A DNA stretch of 64,000 nt from Rhodosporidiobolus odoratus. Lineage: Eukaryota > Basidiomycota > Microbotryomycetes > Sporidiobolales > Sporidiobolaceae. The position numbers and the translations under genes are program-made. Position 1 is the first letter of the stretch. Each line of letters begins with the position of its first letter. The notes under the pieces are model-generated. The model was not told where the DNA came from and made no database searches. It saw only the letters and a list, made by a program, of their open reading frames with translations. The stretch is from the NCBI GenBank assembly GCA_034387635.1, contig JAOANU010000001.1, positions 1,550,001 to 1,614,000 of the forward strand, written 5' to 3'. Of the stretch, positions 46,161 through 57,429 are shown piece after piece.

Positions 46161-48194
46161 TCATGCAACGAAGCTCTCCGTGTGAACCGGCTTGCCCGGA
46201 ATCTTGTCCTTCCCTCCCGCCAGTCCAACACTACCCTTCTCGTACTCCGAGAGTTGCGCACCCTTGACCGCCTGAAGAGATCTGGCTCAGCGCGAAGAAA
46301 GAACGGAAAAGGGTAAGGAACAACAGACCTTCTCCCAGGCTTTCCGGCCTGCAGCGCCGAGACCGCCAACGCTGGGTGGCTTCGAGAGCCAGGAAGAGAT
46401 GTGCTGTTGGTAGGAGGGCGTGGAGCTGTATTTGCGGACTGCTGAGTCTTGGTGGACCTTCAGCCTGCAATTTGGCGCGCGAGGGTGAGTCAGGTGCGCC
46501 AAGCCTCAAGGCAAAGTCGCTGAGAGGAAACGAAATGCGAGGCGCACATGGCGTAAGCTCCGTCAAGGCGAGGGGTGGCGACGCCCTTTGCGCGAGCCCG
46601 TTCGAGCAAAGAACCGATGAGGACTTCGAGCTCGCAAGGCCTGTTATTTTCGACATCGAGCAACAGAGAGGGCTTGAAGGTGACGGTGCTGTCGACGGTG
46701 TCCTGGCTCGGACTGCCTTCGGTGGGGAAAGGGTAGGCCGAGTTAAAGATACCGGGAGTTGCGGGAGTGGGAGGGACGCCGGCTTGACGCTGCTGGTAGG
46801 TCCGTAAAGTAATCGCAATGGCTGTGTGCGGAGGGAGGTTAATAACTTCTCAGGTCGAGTTCCCGACATGGCAATACGCACTGTCGTCGACGGCCTTGAG
46901 CGGCAGGACATTCTCCTGGTAACCCCACGCTCGTGCAACGTAGATCACCTCGAGCATCATGCGTCTGACGTAAGGGAGAGTATAAGGCAGGACAGCCGGC
47001 GCGACAACCTCCGCTACCGTGCTCCTCGACATCGCACACACCGAGGAGAAAGCAGCATTCCAAAGCTGCTTGGTATATCGCTCAACTTGGATGTCGCCCG
47101 ACACCAGAGTTCCAGCACCGCCACCGTTGTTGATCAGGTCGGCGAAGACCTTCGTTCGTCGCTTGCCCTCCTCGAGTCTCTCTGCGCCGTCCGGTCCCTT
47201 GCGGTACTCGTGCGGGTCGCAAAGCGGGTCTTCGGCGTGCTCCGTGGCGGCACCGGTCTCACTTCCTTCGCCGGTGTAGAGACCAATTTTGAGCTCTTCG
47301 AGCTTGCCATGCACAACGCGACCTCCGGGCCTGGGGGGAGGACAGTCAGCCTAAGCAGACCGGGGCTTACTCGGGAAGAGACAAGCGTACTTGAGGTTGC
47401 TGCCGACCCAGACGACAACGGAGATAATAGGCGTATGGGGGTAAGCGACCGCTAGCGGGTGTTCGGTTCCGACGCCGTTCTGCATGAGGACGACCGTGGC
47501 GCCGTCTTCGAGGTCGACGGTAGACTGGTTGTGCTGAGACTCGAGGAAAGGGGCGAGGATGGAAGCAGTGGGGAGGACATCCGGAAGCGCCTTTGTTGCG
47601 CAGATCTGCAGGTGGAAAAGACGGCGAGAGGGAAGAAGAAAAAGTCAGAAAGGGCATTGACAAAGAGCATGCAAAAGATCAAAGCGGCGCAGGCAGAGAG
47701 GAGGGGCATCAACAGAACCGGGAGACGCACGATGTACTTGTAGAGGCGGTCGTTGGCCTCCTCGACATCCTGCACGAGCCTGTACGGCTTCCAATTTTCG
47801 ATCTTGCCGAATTTTTCGCTCTCAATGGTGATGCCGTCCTTCATGTCATCGTAGGCTGAGCGAGCGAGGGCAGTGACCCGTACGTTGGGGTTCTGGGAAA
47901 GAACCCAGCCATAAAGAACGCCGACTGCGGGAGGTTCGGCCCGAAGAAAGTGCAGGAACGGAGCATGAAAGGGCAGCGGAAGAGACAGGAGGTTAGCTGT
48001 GCTGGTGCAACATCATGCCAGTAGATGCGGGGCGGCTCCTGCGCTCTGTCTGAGCTGTTGATGGTCGGCACGAGGGAGAACGAGATGAAGAATGAGGTGG
48101 GGGGTAAAGGGCAGGAGGGACCGATGTGGTGCGAGCGGAAGCGTGGCGTACCTGCACCGAATCCGACAATGAGTACGTCGATGGTATCGCTCAT
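46161..48194 (-). CDS. 2-dehydropantoate 2-reductase family (PanE/ApbA-like)
   Basis: The enzyme family reduces ketopantoate to pantoate with NADPH in pantothenate and coenzyme A synthesis; fungal genomes also hold paralogues of unknown substrate. The start at 48194 reads MSDTIDVLIVGFGA and, across the first intron, VGVLYGWVLSQNPNVRVTAL, giving the Rossmann motif GFGAVG. Further motifs: VEEANDRLYKYI, ICATKALPDV, GATVVLMQNGVGTEHPLAVA (QNG), and the helical C-terminal domain RYTKQLWNAAFSSVCAMSRS. Next is FKPSLLLDVENNRPCELEVL, then IGSLLERARAKGVATPRLDG, the end of the ApbA C domain. Two more exons add a tail beyond the usual end (KVHQDSAVRKYSSTPSYQQH, AVKGAQLSEYEKGS, ending HTESFVA) with stop at 46163-46161. 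It diverges from the AIM18-like gene with 119 bases between. Confidence 0.82.
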
Positions 48195-48313
48195 TCTATG
48201 GAGCAGTAAGTGTGGGAGAAGATGAACGATCTTGGCCGAGAAAGTTCATCTCGCTCATCATTGTTCAGCGTAACTGTATAGCGAGAACCGCCAACTGGAC
48301 TGCCACAGCACAC

Positions 48314-49747
48314 ATGAGCTCCCTCAAAGCTGCTACCCTGACTGTCAGAGCCGCCCGTGCGGTTCGACCATCTCACGCTTCTCCGACTGTTCGTCAGATC
48401 GCAACTTGTTCAGCTCCCTTCAAATCGTCGAGCAGGACAGCCTGGCAAGCCGTTGGTATCATAGGAGCCGCAACATTAGGCTACGCGGTATGGGATTTCA
48501 AGCCAGAGCTGTTGCCGGCTCGTACGCTGTTTTCCTACGTCTTCCCACCCTTCCCTTTCCGCCTCTGTATCGCTCGCTGACTTTGTCAGTTCCGACGCAG
48601 TCACTCTTCTCCATGCTGATGCGCCACCTTCCACCCACACATATGTCGACCCGACTACCTCAACCCCGTTTCCCTCGACTCTCGTCTCTCCCGATGGCAC
48701 AACCTTGCGACTGGCTGGAACCGGCGTACGGACCGTCTCCTTCCTGAGCATTCGAGTCTACGCCGTCGGCTTCTACGTCAGTCAGAAAGAGTTTGAATTG
48801 GCAAAGGCGGGCAAGATTGCCGGCTGGGAGGTGCGCATCGTTTTCCCCTTTTACCTGCTCAGCCCTTGTCTGACCCCACCTTGCGGGTTCCTCACAAGGG
48901 CTACACGCCGGAACGGCTCATTCCGCCATGCTCGATGCCGGAGGGCGAGCCGAACCGCCCAGTCGGGGAGGACCTCGTGGGGTCTTTGCTAGAAAAGGCA
49001 GACGCTGCCGTTGTCATCGGTACGTAGTCCGTCTCTTTCCTGTGACTTTCCACGCCGTCGTAGCCCTTCTCGTGGCCCACATAGATCAGCTCCCTGGATC
49101 CCCTGGACCCCTGGCTAACACAACTTGGCGTCCCGCAGTGCCCCTTCGCAATACTTCGCTCACCCACCTCCGCGACGCCTTTACCCGGGCCATCCTCGCT
49201 CGCATGAAGGTTCCGCGCATAGCAGAAGCCTTCAATGCCGAAGCCAACGAGGTCTGCCACGTCGCGGTCAAAATGCGTGGTACATAGTGCTGACTTGTTC
49301 CTCCCTAGCAATCCGGTGCCGCGCTCGTCGAGTTCAAGAGTTTCTTCCCGGCGACGAACTTCAAGAAGGGAACGTCTCTTGAACTTTACTACTCGGCTGC
49401 AAAGCGGAGTGTGCAGTTTATGCTCGAGGTGCGTCCTTTCACCGTACAATCAGCAATCTCTTCACTTCATCCTCCGTTTCGCTACCTCCCTTCCCGCCTA
49501 TACACTGTGCGGTCTTCCTTCCTGGAAGCGTTCTCTGTGGTCAAAGCTTTGCGTCCCAGGCCTGATAGCTTACCCGCATTGCGTTGCACAGAACGAGAAA
49601 ACCGGCAAACATGACGTTTTGGGCATTTTCCGCGAACCGATTCTGGCAAAAGAGCTCATGGTCTCCTACTTCAGCAACACCACTGCGCCTTCCTCAGAGC
49701 TGGTCAAGAGTGTCGCGATGGGTTTCAACGGAGATGGTCGGCCATGA
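48314..49747 (+). CDS. Chalcone isomerase-fold mitochondrial protein (AIM18/AIM46-like)
   Basis: Fungal members of this chalcone-isomerase-like family (yeast Aim18/Aim46) are mitochondrial inner-membrane heme-associated proteins, not flavonoid enzymes. The N-terminus MSSLKAATLTVRAARAVRPS is a good targeting sequence; a short hydrophobic segment follows (AWQAVGIIGAATLGYAVWDF). The fold is recognised by DGTTLRLAGTGVRTVSFLSI, RVYAVGFYVSQKEFELAKAG, LRDAFTRAILARMK, SGAALVEFKSFFPATNFKKG, LELYYSAAKRSVQ and GIFREPILAKELMVSYFSNT. Five introns, several with GTGCGT. The stop is TGA at 49745-49747. Glyoxalase I starts 148 bases downstream on the same strand. Family call is solid; which of the two yeast paralogues is closer cannot be told by eye. 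Confidence 0.82.
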
Positions 49748-49895
49748 AGGGACGCGACCGGAAACGCATACATTCACATCGCGCTCCCCCACGCTCCGCG
49801 CGTTTGGCCTTCCGCCCGGAACACCTCTTTCTCATCGCTGCGTCTGCTTGCTTCCGCTTCATTTACTTAAGAGTCTTACTGCTGGTCTACACGCT

Positions 49896-51112
49896 ATGTC
49901 TGCTTCATACAAGTCTCTCGCGGGCGAGCCGGGCGCGCACAGTACGTCCCTCTCGCCATGCTATCATGTCTGTCCTGCCCCACTTATCGCGAGCTGGCTC
50001 ACGTCTCTCTGTGCTGCAGATATCGGAAACGACGCACCCCGTCCGGCTGAGACCAAGGGCATTTCGCTACACCACTGCTGCTTGAGGATCAAGGTGCGCT
50101 TGCTTCGCTGTACTCCACCTCACGCGGAAGACGGAGCTGACGGACTCTCCTTCTTCGTATTTGCTGTCGTGTATTGCGGCGTTGCCTGTCGCCCTGGCTT
50201 GCGCAATGCAGGACCCGAAGAAGTCGTTACCCTTTTTCAAGGAGGTCCTTGGAATGCGGACCCTTTTCACCTACAACGCTGGCTGCTTTTCCATCTTGTG
50301 CGTCCCTTCCGTCTATGTCGATGTCAATACAATGGCATAGAGCTGACGAACTCCTCGCCTTGCCTCTTGCTTCCCTTGTTCTTCTTTCCCTTGTCGCACG
50401 CTCAAACCGCTTCATACCGTTCGAATGCTCGCCCTTCTCGTTTTTCTGCAGCTACATGTTCCACTCGGAGGAAGATGTCGACGCGTCGAAGCTTTGGGCG
50501 GACTTTGGGAATCAGAAAGGCTTGGTTGAGCGTGCGTTTTCTCATCCTCCCCTTCTTTACCTCGTCTTCGCCGCTGTTTGTTACTGACGTACCCGCTTCT
50601 CTCAGTCATCCATGTACGCATCCATGTGACCTCAAGTCTCGACTGCTGGGCTAACTATCTTTGCTTGTCGCCGTCTTCCCTTCCCACCCGCTCCCTGTCC
50701 CGGTTCCCCCTTGACTTGCTGACCTCGCCCCCCTCAAGCGCCACGGCTCCGAAACCGAAGACTTGACCTACAAATCGGGCAACGAACCCGAACACGCCGG
50801 TTTCGGCCACCTAGGTCTCATCGTCGACGACGTCCCAAAACTCGTCAAGCGAGCGCAGGAGTACGGCTGCAAGGTGATCAAACCTCAAGGGTTCTCGAGT
50901 GCTGAGACGGTTGGTTGGCCGGAGGGAACGCCGCAACCGATTAAGGAGTACAATGAGCTTTATTCGAATATGGCCATGATTGAGGTGCGTTTTCGCGTTT
51001 TCTTTTCTTTTCTCCTGGCTTGACGCACCCAATAGTTCTGCTGATACCTCTCCTGTCTGCGCAGAGTCCTGATGGCTACTGGGTCGAGCTGGTGCCTCGG
51101 CATATGGGGTAG
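49896..51112 (+). CDS. GLO1: Glyoxalase I (lactoylglutathione lyase)
   Basis: Glyoxalase I isomerises the methylglyoxal-glutathione hemithioacetal to S-lactoylglutathione in the cytosol. The short single-domain form starts MSASYKSLAGEPGAH, then GISLHHCCLRIKDPKKSLPF with FKEVLGM, followed by the family features FTYNAGCFSIFYM, then KGLVE joined through an 8-nt exon to LIHRHGSETEDL, GFGHLGLIVDDVPKLVKRAQ, and SPDGYWVELVPRHMG. Candidate metal ligands are His in SLHH, Glu in GLVEL, His in FGHLG and Glu in WVELV. Seven exons are needed. TAG at 51110-51112. About 190 residues, like other single-domain forms and half of the duplicated yeast Glo1. Confidence 0.9.
50606..50613 (+). other. 8-nt microexon in glyoxalase I
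   Basis: The preceding exon ends GTTGAGC before GTGCGT at 50532. The next long exon starts CGCCACGG at 50739. Joining them directly breaks the frame, whereas inserting TCATCCAT (flanked by CTCTCAG and GTACGC) restores it and yields VELIHRHGSE, aligning with the conserved ELTHNWGTE-type segment of the family. Confidence 0.65.
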
Positions 51113-51531
51113 ATAGTGCTCGTGCTGAACATTGGAAGCTATCGAGATATTCAGGAACTTCGGTCAAGTCGCCAATGTGTACGACCTATGTACGAGCTCG
51201 ACACACCGGCTTCATCAGCGGTCCCTCTTTGAGGCCGTCAGGGAACAGAGCAGGCTGTCTTGCTTCCTAGCCCCAAAAAGGCCAGGGTTTCGTTATCGTT
51301 ACCTTTCCGTTCTCCAGTTGGCTTGCGGACTCGCTTCTGTATCTTTATACATCCACGACTTGTATAGCTACAAAGTATTTCCAGAATGTCGCACAACTGC
51401 CCAACTTCCTCGATGCGTATAACGAAACAAATAACAGGTACCCAGAAAAAAAAAAAAGGACGAAGAAGGGGAAGGAGTGGGACAAGAAAAAATCGGCCAC
51501 ACCGCTGCCGCTGCAGCATGACTATACTCCA
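51113..51531. other. Intergenic between convergent genes, no gene seen
   Basis: About 420 bases between the ends of GLO1 (plus) and the long orphan (minus). It contains an uninterrupted run of twelve A at 51446-51457 and a run of six A at 51487-51492, unusual in this GC-rich sequence; these could serve as 3'-end signals of the plus-strand transcript or T tracts for the minus one. No coding similarity seen. Confidence 0.4.
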
Positions 51532-54500
51532 TCAAGGCTGCTTCGGCGCCAGCTGCAGATCGTGTTGATCCAGCCACTGCTGCAGGACATCCGCCGTAAA
51601 CAGTTGCGGGGCTCGGTTTTGGGAGAATCCGCTCGGAGCGGGTGGAGGGTAGACTGGAGGACGAAGGACGAGGTCGTACTGAGGCTGGGGAGGGGGAACG
51701 GCGAATCCAGCAGACTGAGCCGCGTAGACCGGTTGCTGACCATAGTACGCAGCGGGTTGGCTGCTAGGGGAAGGCTGTGAGAACGGAGGAGGCGGCATTA
51801 TAGCTGGGGCGAGTGGGGAGAGAACAGCGGATTGACCGTTGTAAGAAGGGTGGAATGCGTATTCGTACGGAGCGACGGGCGGATGTGAAGTTGACGCGGC
51901 CTGCTCCGAGTTGAGAGGCTGGTAGCGGAAAGCGGAGGTAAAGGTAGAGGTAAGGGGTGAAGGCGGGCCAGGAGTTGGATAGGGTACACCAGCTGAGGAA
52001 GAGGGGCGCCTGCGCGACTGGTACATCGAATTCGATTCTGCACGGCTCGCATACTGCCACTGCTGATGCGACGGCGGCTGCTGCTGAGCCTGCGGAAGGC
52101 CGGGCGTGAGCCCGTTCTGCGGGACGACGGGACTTGACGTAGCAGATCCGCTGTCAGCACTGAATTGCCGCGCCCTCGCGCCCTGATCACTGCTCCTGCG
52201 TTGCTCCGAGTGCAGGGAAGCTGCTGGGCGATTGGTGTCGGACGCCTGGAACCGCAGATTCTGCCACTCGCCTCGCGCGTGCGCAATTGCTAACGACGCA
52301 GACATCGGCTGCGCGGCTACTTGACCTGTCGCCGCATGCTCCGCGACGACGGAGATGGCCGAATCGGAGTTGGAGCGCGGCAGGGTGTACAGCGACGAAA
52401 CCGCAGAAGACTGAGTGGAAGCCGATGGGACTGGCCGGGAGGAAGGCTGGGAAAGCGAGAGAGAATTGCAGGACGAAGTGGCGTACGGGTTGAGAACCCT
52501 TTGGCGAGGAGGCTCAGAAGCGAGGGCGGGTGGGAGATGTGATCGGAGCGGTAGACGAGAACGTGGGGTCGGATTTTCGTCGACAGACTGCACGCAGATA
52601 TCGTCAGCGGAAGGTACAGAAGCGGGTTTCAGGGATTTCGGAACAAACCTGCGAAGCGGAGCGAGGCCAGCTCTGCTCGAGACACGACGAGCAAAGTGAT
52701 GCACCGTCTTGAGGACTTGCGCCGCAGGTGCACTGCGAGAGAGGAAGCGTGATCAGCACTTCCTCAGACCAGTCGCAGAGAATCGGAAAGAAGACGTACT
52801 GTCTCGCAAAGACCAGGCGCCGACGGTACCGTCTGAGCCTGACCTTGCCCGCCTGCGTACTTCTCTAGGATTCCTACGAAGTTTTGCATGATCTGCCTCC
52901 TCGCCATCGCCTGCTCGTACGTGATGCCGCCCCGACTCTTCTCCTTAGCGAAGTGCTCGTCCATAAAGTTGAGCACGTGTTGTTGTCGAGTATCACTGTC
53001 GAAACCGGCGGCAACGAGACCAGAGCGGAAATGATGTAGTACGACGCTATGCGGGTCGCTGACAGCTTCTGTCGGGAGAGGGTGCAACAGGCACCAGTAC
53101 ACGGCGGCGAGCTTTGGTGGTATGCCGTTGAAAGTCTGCGGAGGCGGGCGGGAGGGCGGTTGAGCGAGGGCGGCATCATTTACTTGACCGGAAGGAGCGG
53201 TGTTTTCTTGTTGCTGTTCAGTTGTGGTCGACGTGAGTTCTGTGGGTCGGGAGCATCCATCGTCAGGTCCTGCTGCTCGCTCGGGGCAATATAGCCGCAA
53301 AAGTTTCGATCGACCACGACAGAGGGCGAGAGCGAAGAGTAAGAGAAGAAGAAGCAGAGAAGGGAAGGGCTCACCTTGCGGAAGATTCACCTCATTCTCT
53401 GGCGTGCCTCCCGTCCTAGGGTTCGGATCTTGAGCGACGGCTACAAGGGAGGAATGCTGCAGAGCTGCCGAAGCAGCATGGTCAGCGGGAGTAGGTTTAC
53501 AGATCGCTGCGCGAAGCAAGCGAGCTTGTCAGTTTCCTGTCGCGATCGACCAGTGGTAGGGAGATACGAGTCGAGGGCCAGGAAAAGCGCTGAGACGGGA
53601 AAAGAGAGCTAGGCAGAACGCACTCTGCTCCCCTTCGCGCTCTCGCTCATGTTCCTGTGTGTACGCCGCTTCCTCCTTCCGCAACTCCAAGAGCACCTTT
53701 ATACCCTCCTCGTGCCTATTCCTCCTTTCCTCGTCAGACACCCCTTTGCCAGCCCTCTCACTCTCAAGTGCCTCCTCTACCTTCGTGACAGCCGCAAGCA
53801 TCCCCGCCATCTCGCCCTCTGCGCCTGCAGAAGAGGCGAGGCGACGTCGAAAGAGGAAAAGGGCGAGCGCGGCGGGGTCTTGCGGACGCTCAGTTCGACG
53901 AATGAGGCTTTGTACGGCGAAACGAGCACGCAGGAGAAAGAGGACAGAGCGAAAGCCGGTTGGGAGAGTGACGTGGACTCGAGGAGGTGTGGGCGACGTT
54001 TCCGCCTCTTGCTCGATGGCCTGTGCTGGGGACGGCGAAGATTGCAGGGACAAGTCGATGACCTCGACGGGAGGTGCCTCGCTTGCACCCGGAAGAGCGC
54101 CGACAAGCTCGATCCCAGAGGTTTTCGCTCCAACCTTGCTCTCCTCTGGCGACCTGGCCCTACCCTTCTCCGCTACCATCTCGTCCCCATCCCTTCCGGT
54201 ACCCTTCCTCTCGCCCTCGCTCTCAACAGCGAGCCTCGCCTGCTTCTCCCGTTCCTCCTTCACCCTCACCGCCAACTCCACAGCAATTCTGAGCCTCCTA
54301 GTCCATTCTTCCTCCGAGACCTCTTTTCCTGCCTGCTCATCGATTTCAAGTTTCTTCTCGACGACCCTGACAGCCTGCTCAACCATCTCCCTGACCTCCT
54401 CCCTGGTGCGCAAGGCATCGGCCAGGCATTCTTCTCGAGCTAGTGCGGCCGTTGTGCTGCGACGAAAAATCGTGAAGACTTCGAAGAGGGCGGGGATCTC

Positions 54501-55972
54501 GGTCGGTGGAGGGGCATCGGCCAGTTTTGGAACTGCTAGAGGCGTAGGAAGTTTCTGATGGGCGACGCTCGCCTGCTGCGGTGGAGCAGAGATGGAACTA
54601 CGCGCGGAGGTTGTGGCGCCGAGAGAGGGCGGGCCTTAGAGACGGCCGGAAGAGGAGGAAGGACGGAGGGAAGGCGAGAAGGTGGGGCAGGCTGCAACGC
54701 CTCTCCTGCGATTGTCGAGACAGCCTCCTCCATAGCCTCCTCTTCCTCGTCGACTCCTCCCCAAGCTGCCGGCGTCTCGGGTACGTCCAGCCCAACTGCG
54801 AACGGTGAGACGAGGTGGCGAAGGTGTTTGATCTGGTCGGGTTTTCGCGAAGCAACCATCGAGATGAGCTGATTCTGGACTGTGTCGGTTGGCTTGGGGC
54901 GTGGAGGAATATGCTGATGGACAGGATTTGCTGTGGACGGAAGCTGGGGTGGCGGAAGGAAGGTGCTTGAGGTTGGAGGGGCGACGGGCACGGTCGCGGG
55001 CGGTGCTGTGACGGAATTCGCTGACGGTTTGCGCGGAGCTACAGACGGTGGGGCTAGTTGGGTCTTCGTAACTGCCGGAGTCGTGCTCTTCTTCTTGGTC
55101 ATCGCCGTCCCTTGTTCGCTCGTAGTAGCCTGTGGACCAACCGACGAGAATCGTTCGGAATCCATCTTTGGCAGATGAGGCTTGGCATAACGCGCGTTGT
55201 ACTGAGTCCGCCGCGAGTTGATATTACCAGCTACTTTCGCTTTGTAGTGCGACAGCATCGATGGACGGGTCAATCTGCGTACCCAGAGCGTGAGCCAGCA
55301 GCGAAGAATCGGAAGAATAGATGCAACGTGCAATGCAGCCCTCATCGCTCTTACTCCCGACTCATCCCCCACCAGATACTCCTTTTCTTTCGCGACCCAT
55401 CTTGACCACGTGGGCGGCGCTTTGAGCACGGCACCCATGCCTTCGAGAATGCGCATTTCCTCCCCAAGCCACTTCTCTAGGGCGGCTACCGCCGCAACGC
55501 CTTCAGCAGATCCGGGCGATCCTGGGCGAGCGGAAGAGATGGTAGTTGCGTTCGGGATCGCATGAGGCCTAGGAAGAGCGGGAAGGATGGCAAGTCCGGC
55601 GGAGGAAGAAGAAGCGCTGCAAGAAGGTAAAGTCGCGGTTGGGGTGGACGTCGTCACTTCGGGTGTGAGAGGGGTCGGAGGCGGTGGTACAATGCGTCCG
55701 CTGACTCTGCGCTTTGCGAGCTGCATGGCTTGTACGGCAGTTGGTAGGTGAAGAGAGGTAGAAGGGCGGGATGCGGGAGGTGGGCGAGGAGGATCTGGAG
55801 GGCCAGGTGATGGGCGCTTGGCGGGTATGAGTTTGAGTACAGCGTCGTTGTTCATCTGCTGTTTCAAGGAGATCTTGTTGGGGGACTTGAAGCGAGGCGG
55901 CGGGAGTGGAGAGCTGGCGGATGGAGCGTTGACGGAGGTGTGTGAGAGGTCGGGCGAGGTGGCAGCGGCCAT
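51532..55972 (-). CDS. Long Pro/Ser/Gln-rich orphan protein (one gene or two)
   Basis: The start at 55972 reads MAAATSPDLSHTSVNAPSAS; an in-frame ATG at 56089 would add 39 residues. After KISLKQQMNNDAVLKLIPAK come long Pro/Thr/Ser-rich tracts with short folded islands (EGVAAVAALEKWLGEEMRIL; TDTVQNQLISMVASRKPDQI). The frame changes near 54540-54700, then runs LFEVFTIFRRSTTAALAREE into a charged coiled coil (VREMVEQAVRVVEKKLEIDE). A conserved-looking helical block follows (TFNGIPPKLAAVYWCLLHPL; HHFRSGLVAAGFDSDTRQQH; YEQAMARRQIMQNFVGILEK), then a final 390-codon Ser/Pro/Gln/Tyr-rich exon ending VLQQWLDQHDLQLAPKQP at 51532. No family recognised. Disorder, Gln/Pro bias and coiled coils would suit a scaffold or transcriptional co-regulator, but this is inference. 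Two adjacent genes cannot be excluded. Confidence 0.5.
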
Positions 55973-56314
55973 TGTGTAATCACTCGAGCTGGTTGATGTG
56001 CCCCCGCGGGCTCCACCTTGAGGTCGACGTGAGTCTCGACGGGAAGGAAACTCGCAGGATTCGACGGGCTCTAAACTCAACTCGAACAAGAGCTACCTTA
56101 TCCGGGGAAACAGCTTGTGTCGTGAGAGCATAGCACTATCTCCATGTAATTGACGCCACCGCTCCAGCTATCTGCTCACCCTTCACCCCGTCGTCCCCTC
56201 CGCTCTATCAACTTTCGACGCGTCAACTTCCCCTGCTTTACCACTTCGTTCGAAGTCACGTACAGAATACTACAGCCATGTAGATCTCTACTGCGTCACT
56301 CGAGAAGCCCGCGT

Positions 56315-56530
56315 ATGAGCTTCCAAGCCCGCGCATCGCCATCTCACCAACAGCCCCACTTCGTCCACTCCCTTCCCGGAAGCCACCTCGCCGCTTCTGC
56401 CCCCTCGATCGGCTCGGTCGGTTTGCAGTCGGTTCTCAGCAAAGCCACTGGTGCGACAACGACCACTGTACGCCGTGGGGATGATAAGGACGGCCTACCA
56501 ATGCGGCTGTATGCGGTTTCTGTACGATGA
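56315..56530 (+). CDS. Possible small ORF of 71 codons
   Basis: ATG at 56315 opens MSFQARASPSHQQPHFVHSL, continues SIGSVGLQSVLSKATGATTT and ends DDKDGLPMRLYAVSVR at TGA 56528-56530. I do not recognise it. The sequence is less repetitive than shadow frames nearby and ends with a mixed hydrophobic segment, so it may be the first exon of a small gene or a real short protein. The rest of 55973-56724 shows nothing I can assign. Confidence 0.25.
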   Translation: MSFQARASPSHQQPHFVHSLPGSHLAASAPSIGSVGLQSVLSKATGATTTTVRRGDDKDGLPMRLYAVSVR

Positions 56531-56724
56531 GTGGAGCGCTTGAGCCTGAAGCGACAGACCAAGACACGCCCCGGAGCTAGTCAGAAAACTGTGTGTACGG
56601 CGATCGTCACTTCGGAAAGTAGATCTCGTCTCCGGATCTTCTCCCCCTGTGCTTTACCTTGTCAGCCTGTCAATGTTCTTTACTTGCTTACAGGCCTCTT
56701 AACTTCTCTCTTTCTCCGAGGCGC

Positions 56725-57220
56725 TGGAAACGGGTGAAAGAGCTGCCGGCCGGCGGGAGCTGACTGGAGGGAGGAAGGATCGAAAGGATGGGAGAAAGTT
56801 CCGGCGTAGGTCAGCTGTGCGCGGAGGCAAAAATAGCCCAAGGCGACAAAAGGGAATTAAAGGTACATACTGTCACCCTCGAGACCCTGGAATACGAGCG
56901 CAGTCCCCTCCTTGTCCGGTCGAAGGTAGTTTTCTTCTCCCCTGCCCCCGCTCACAAATACCCTTCCTTACGAAGTTTTCGAGCCTCCTGCGCCGCTCCT
57001 TCATTCCTTCTCAGCGCGGTGTAGAACGTGTCGAGGAACCGGGGATCGCGGTAGCAAGTTGCGAGAGTTCGATGGAGTGAGGAAGAGAGGAAGAGTTGAC
57101 CGTGAATGTCGAGGTCGTACAAGTAGGTACGACTAGGAGGAGTTGCAGTACGTGTCCTACCTGTTGTCCACGCAGTTCTACCATCCTCCATGCGAGTAAG
57201 AGTGAGAGAATCGACTTCAT
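56725..57220 (-). pseudogene. UPF0598-family relic, copy C (truncated)
   Basis: It starts MKSILSLLLAWRMVELRG at 57220, but a length change just after this puts the core YLYDLDIHGQLFLSSSLHRT in another frame. That frame stops at EGYL-stop because the intact gene's GGATACGAGTTTGTGAGC is four bases shorter here (near 56955-56960). Downstream the homology continues (ENYLRP-type segment, intron, start of exon 2) to about 56725, where it ends within the second exon, losing some 60 codons. It resembles relic A more than the intact gene (RKLRKEG; TPPSR). Only about 70 bases of the divergent upstream region remain before unrelated sequence leading to YVC1. Confidence 0.75.
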
Positions 57221-57429
57221 CAGTTGGAAATGAATTGGCTTCGTCTCTTTCCTATCACAGTGCTACGAGATCGGTTAACTGACCGAGTACGAGCCCGAGT
57301 GAGTCGAGAGCACAGCTGAGTGTGCGTCGACCTCATATCATAGGTCGTTCCTGCCGCTGACCTTGCCTTCTTCTATCCAGCTGCACCACCGCTCTCGTAC
57401 GTCGTCTACGCCTACGACGTAAGGCCTGA

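Noticed and set aside
51446..51457. Run of twelve A considered as a retrocopy poly(A) tail
   Set aside because: The sequence before it is not an intronless copy of any gene in the window and no target-site duplication is seen; simple A tract near convergent 3' ends is enough.
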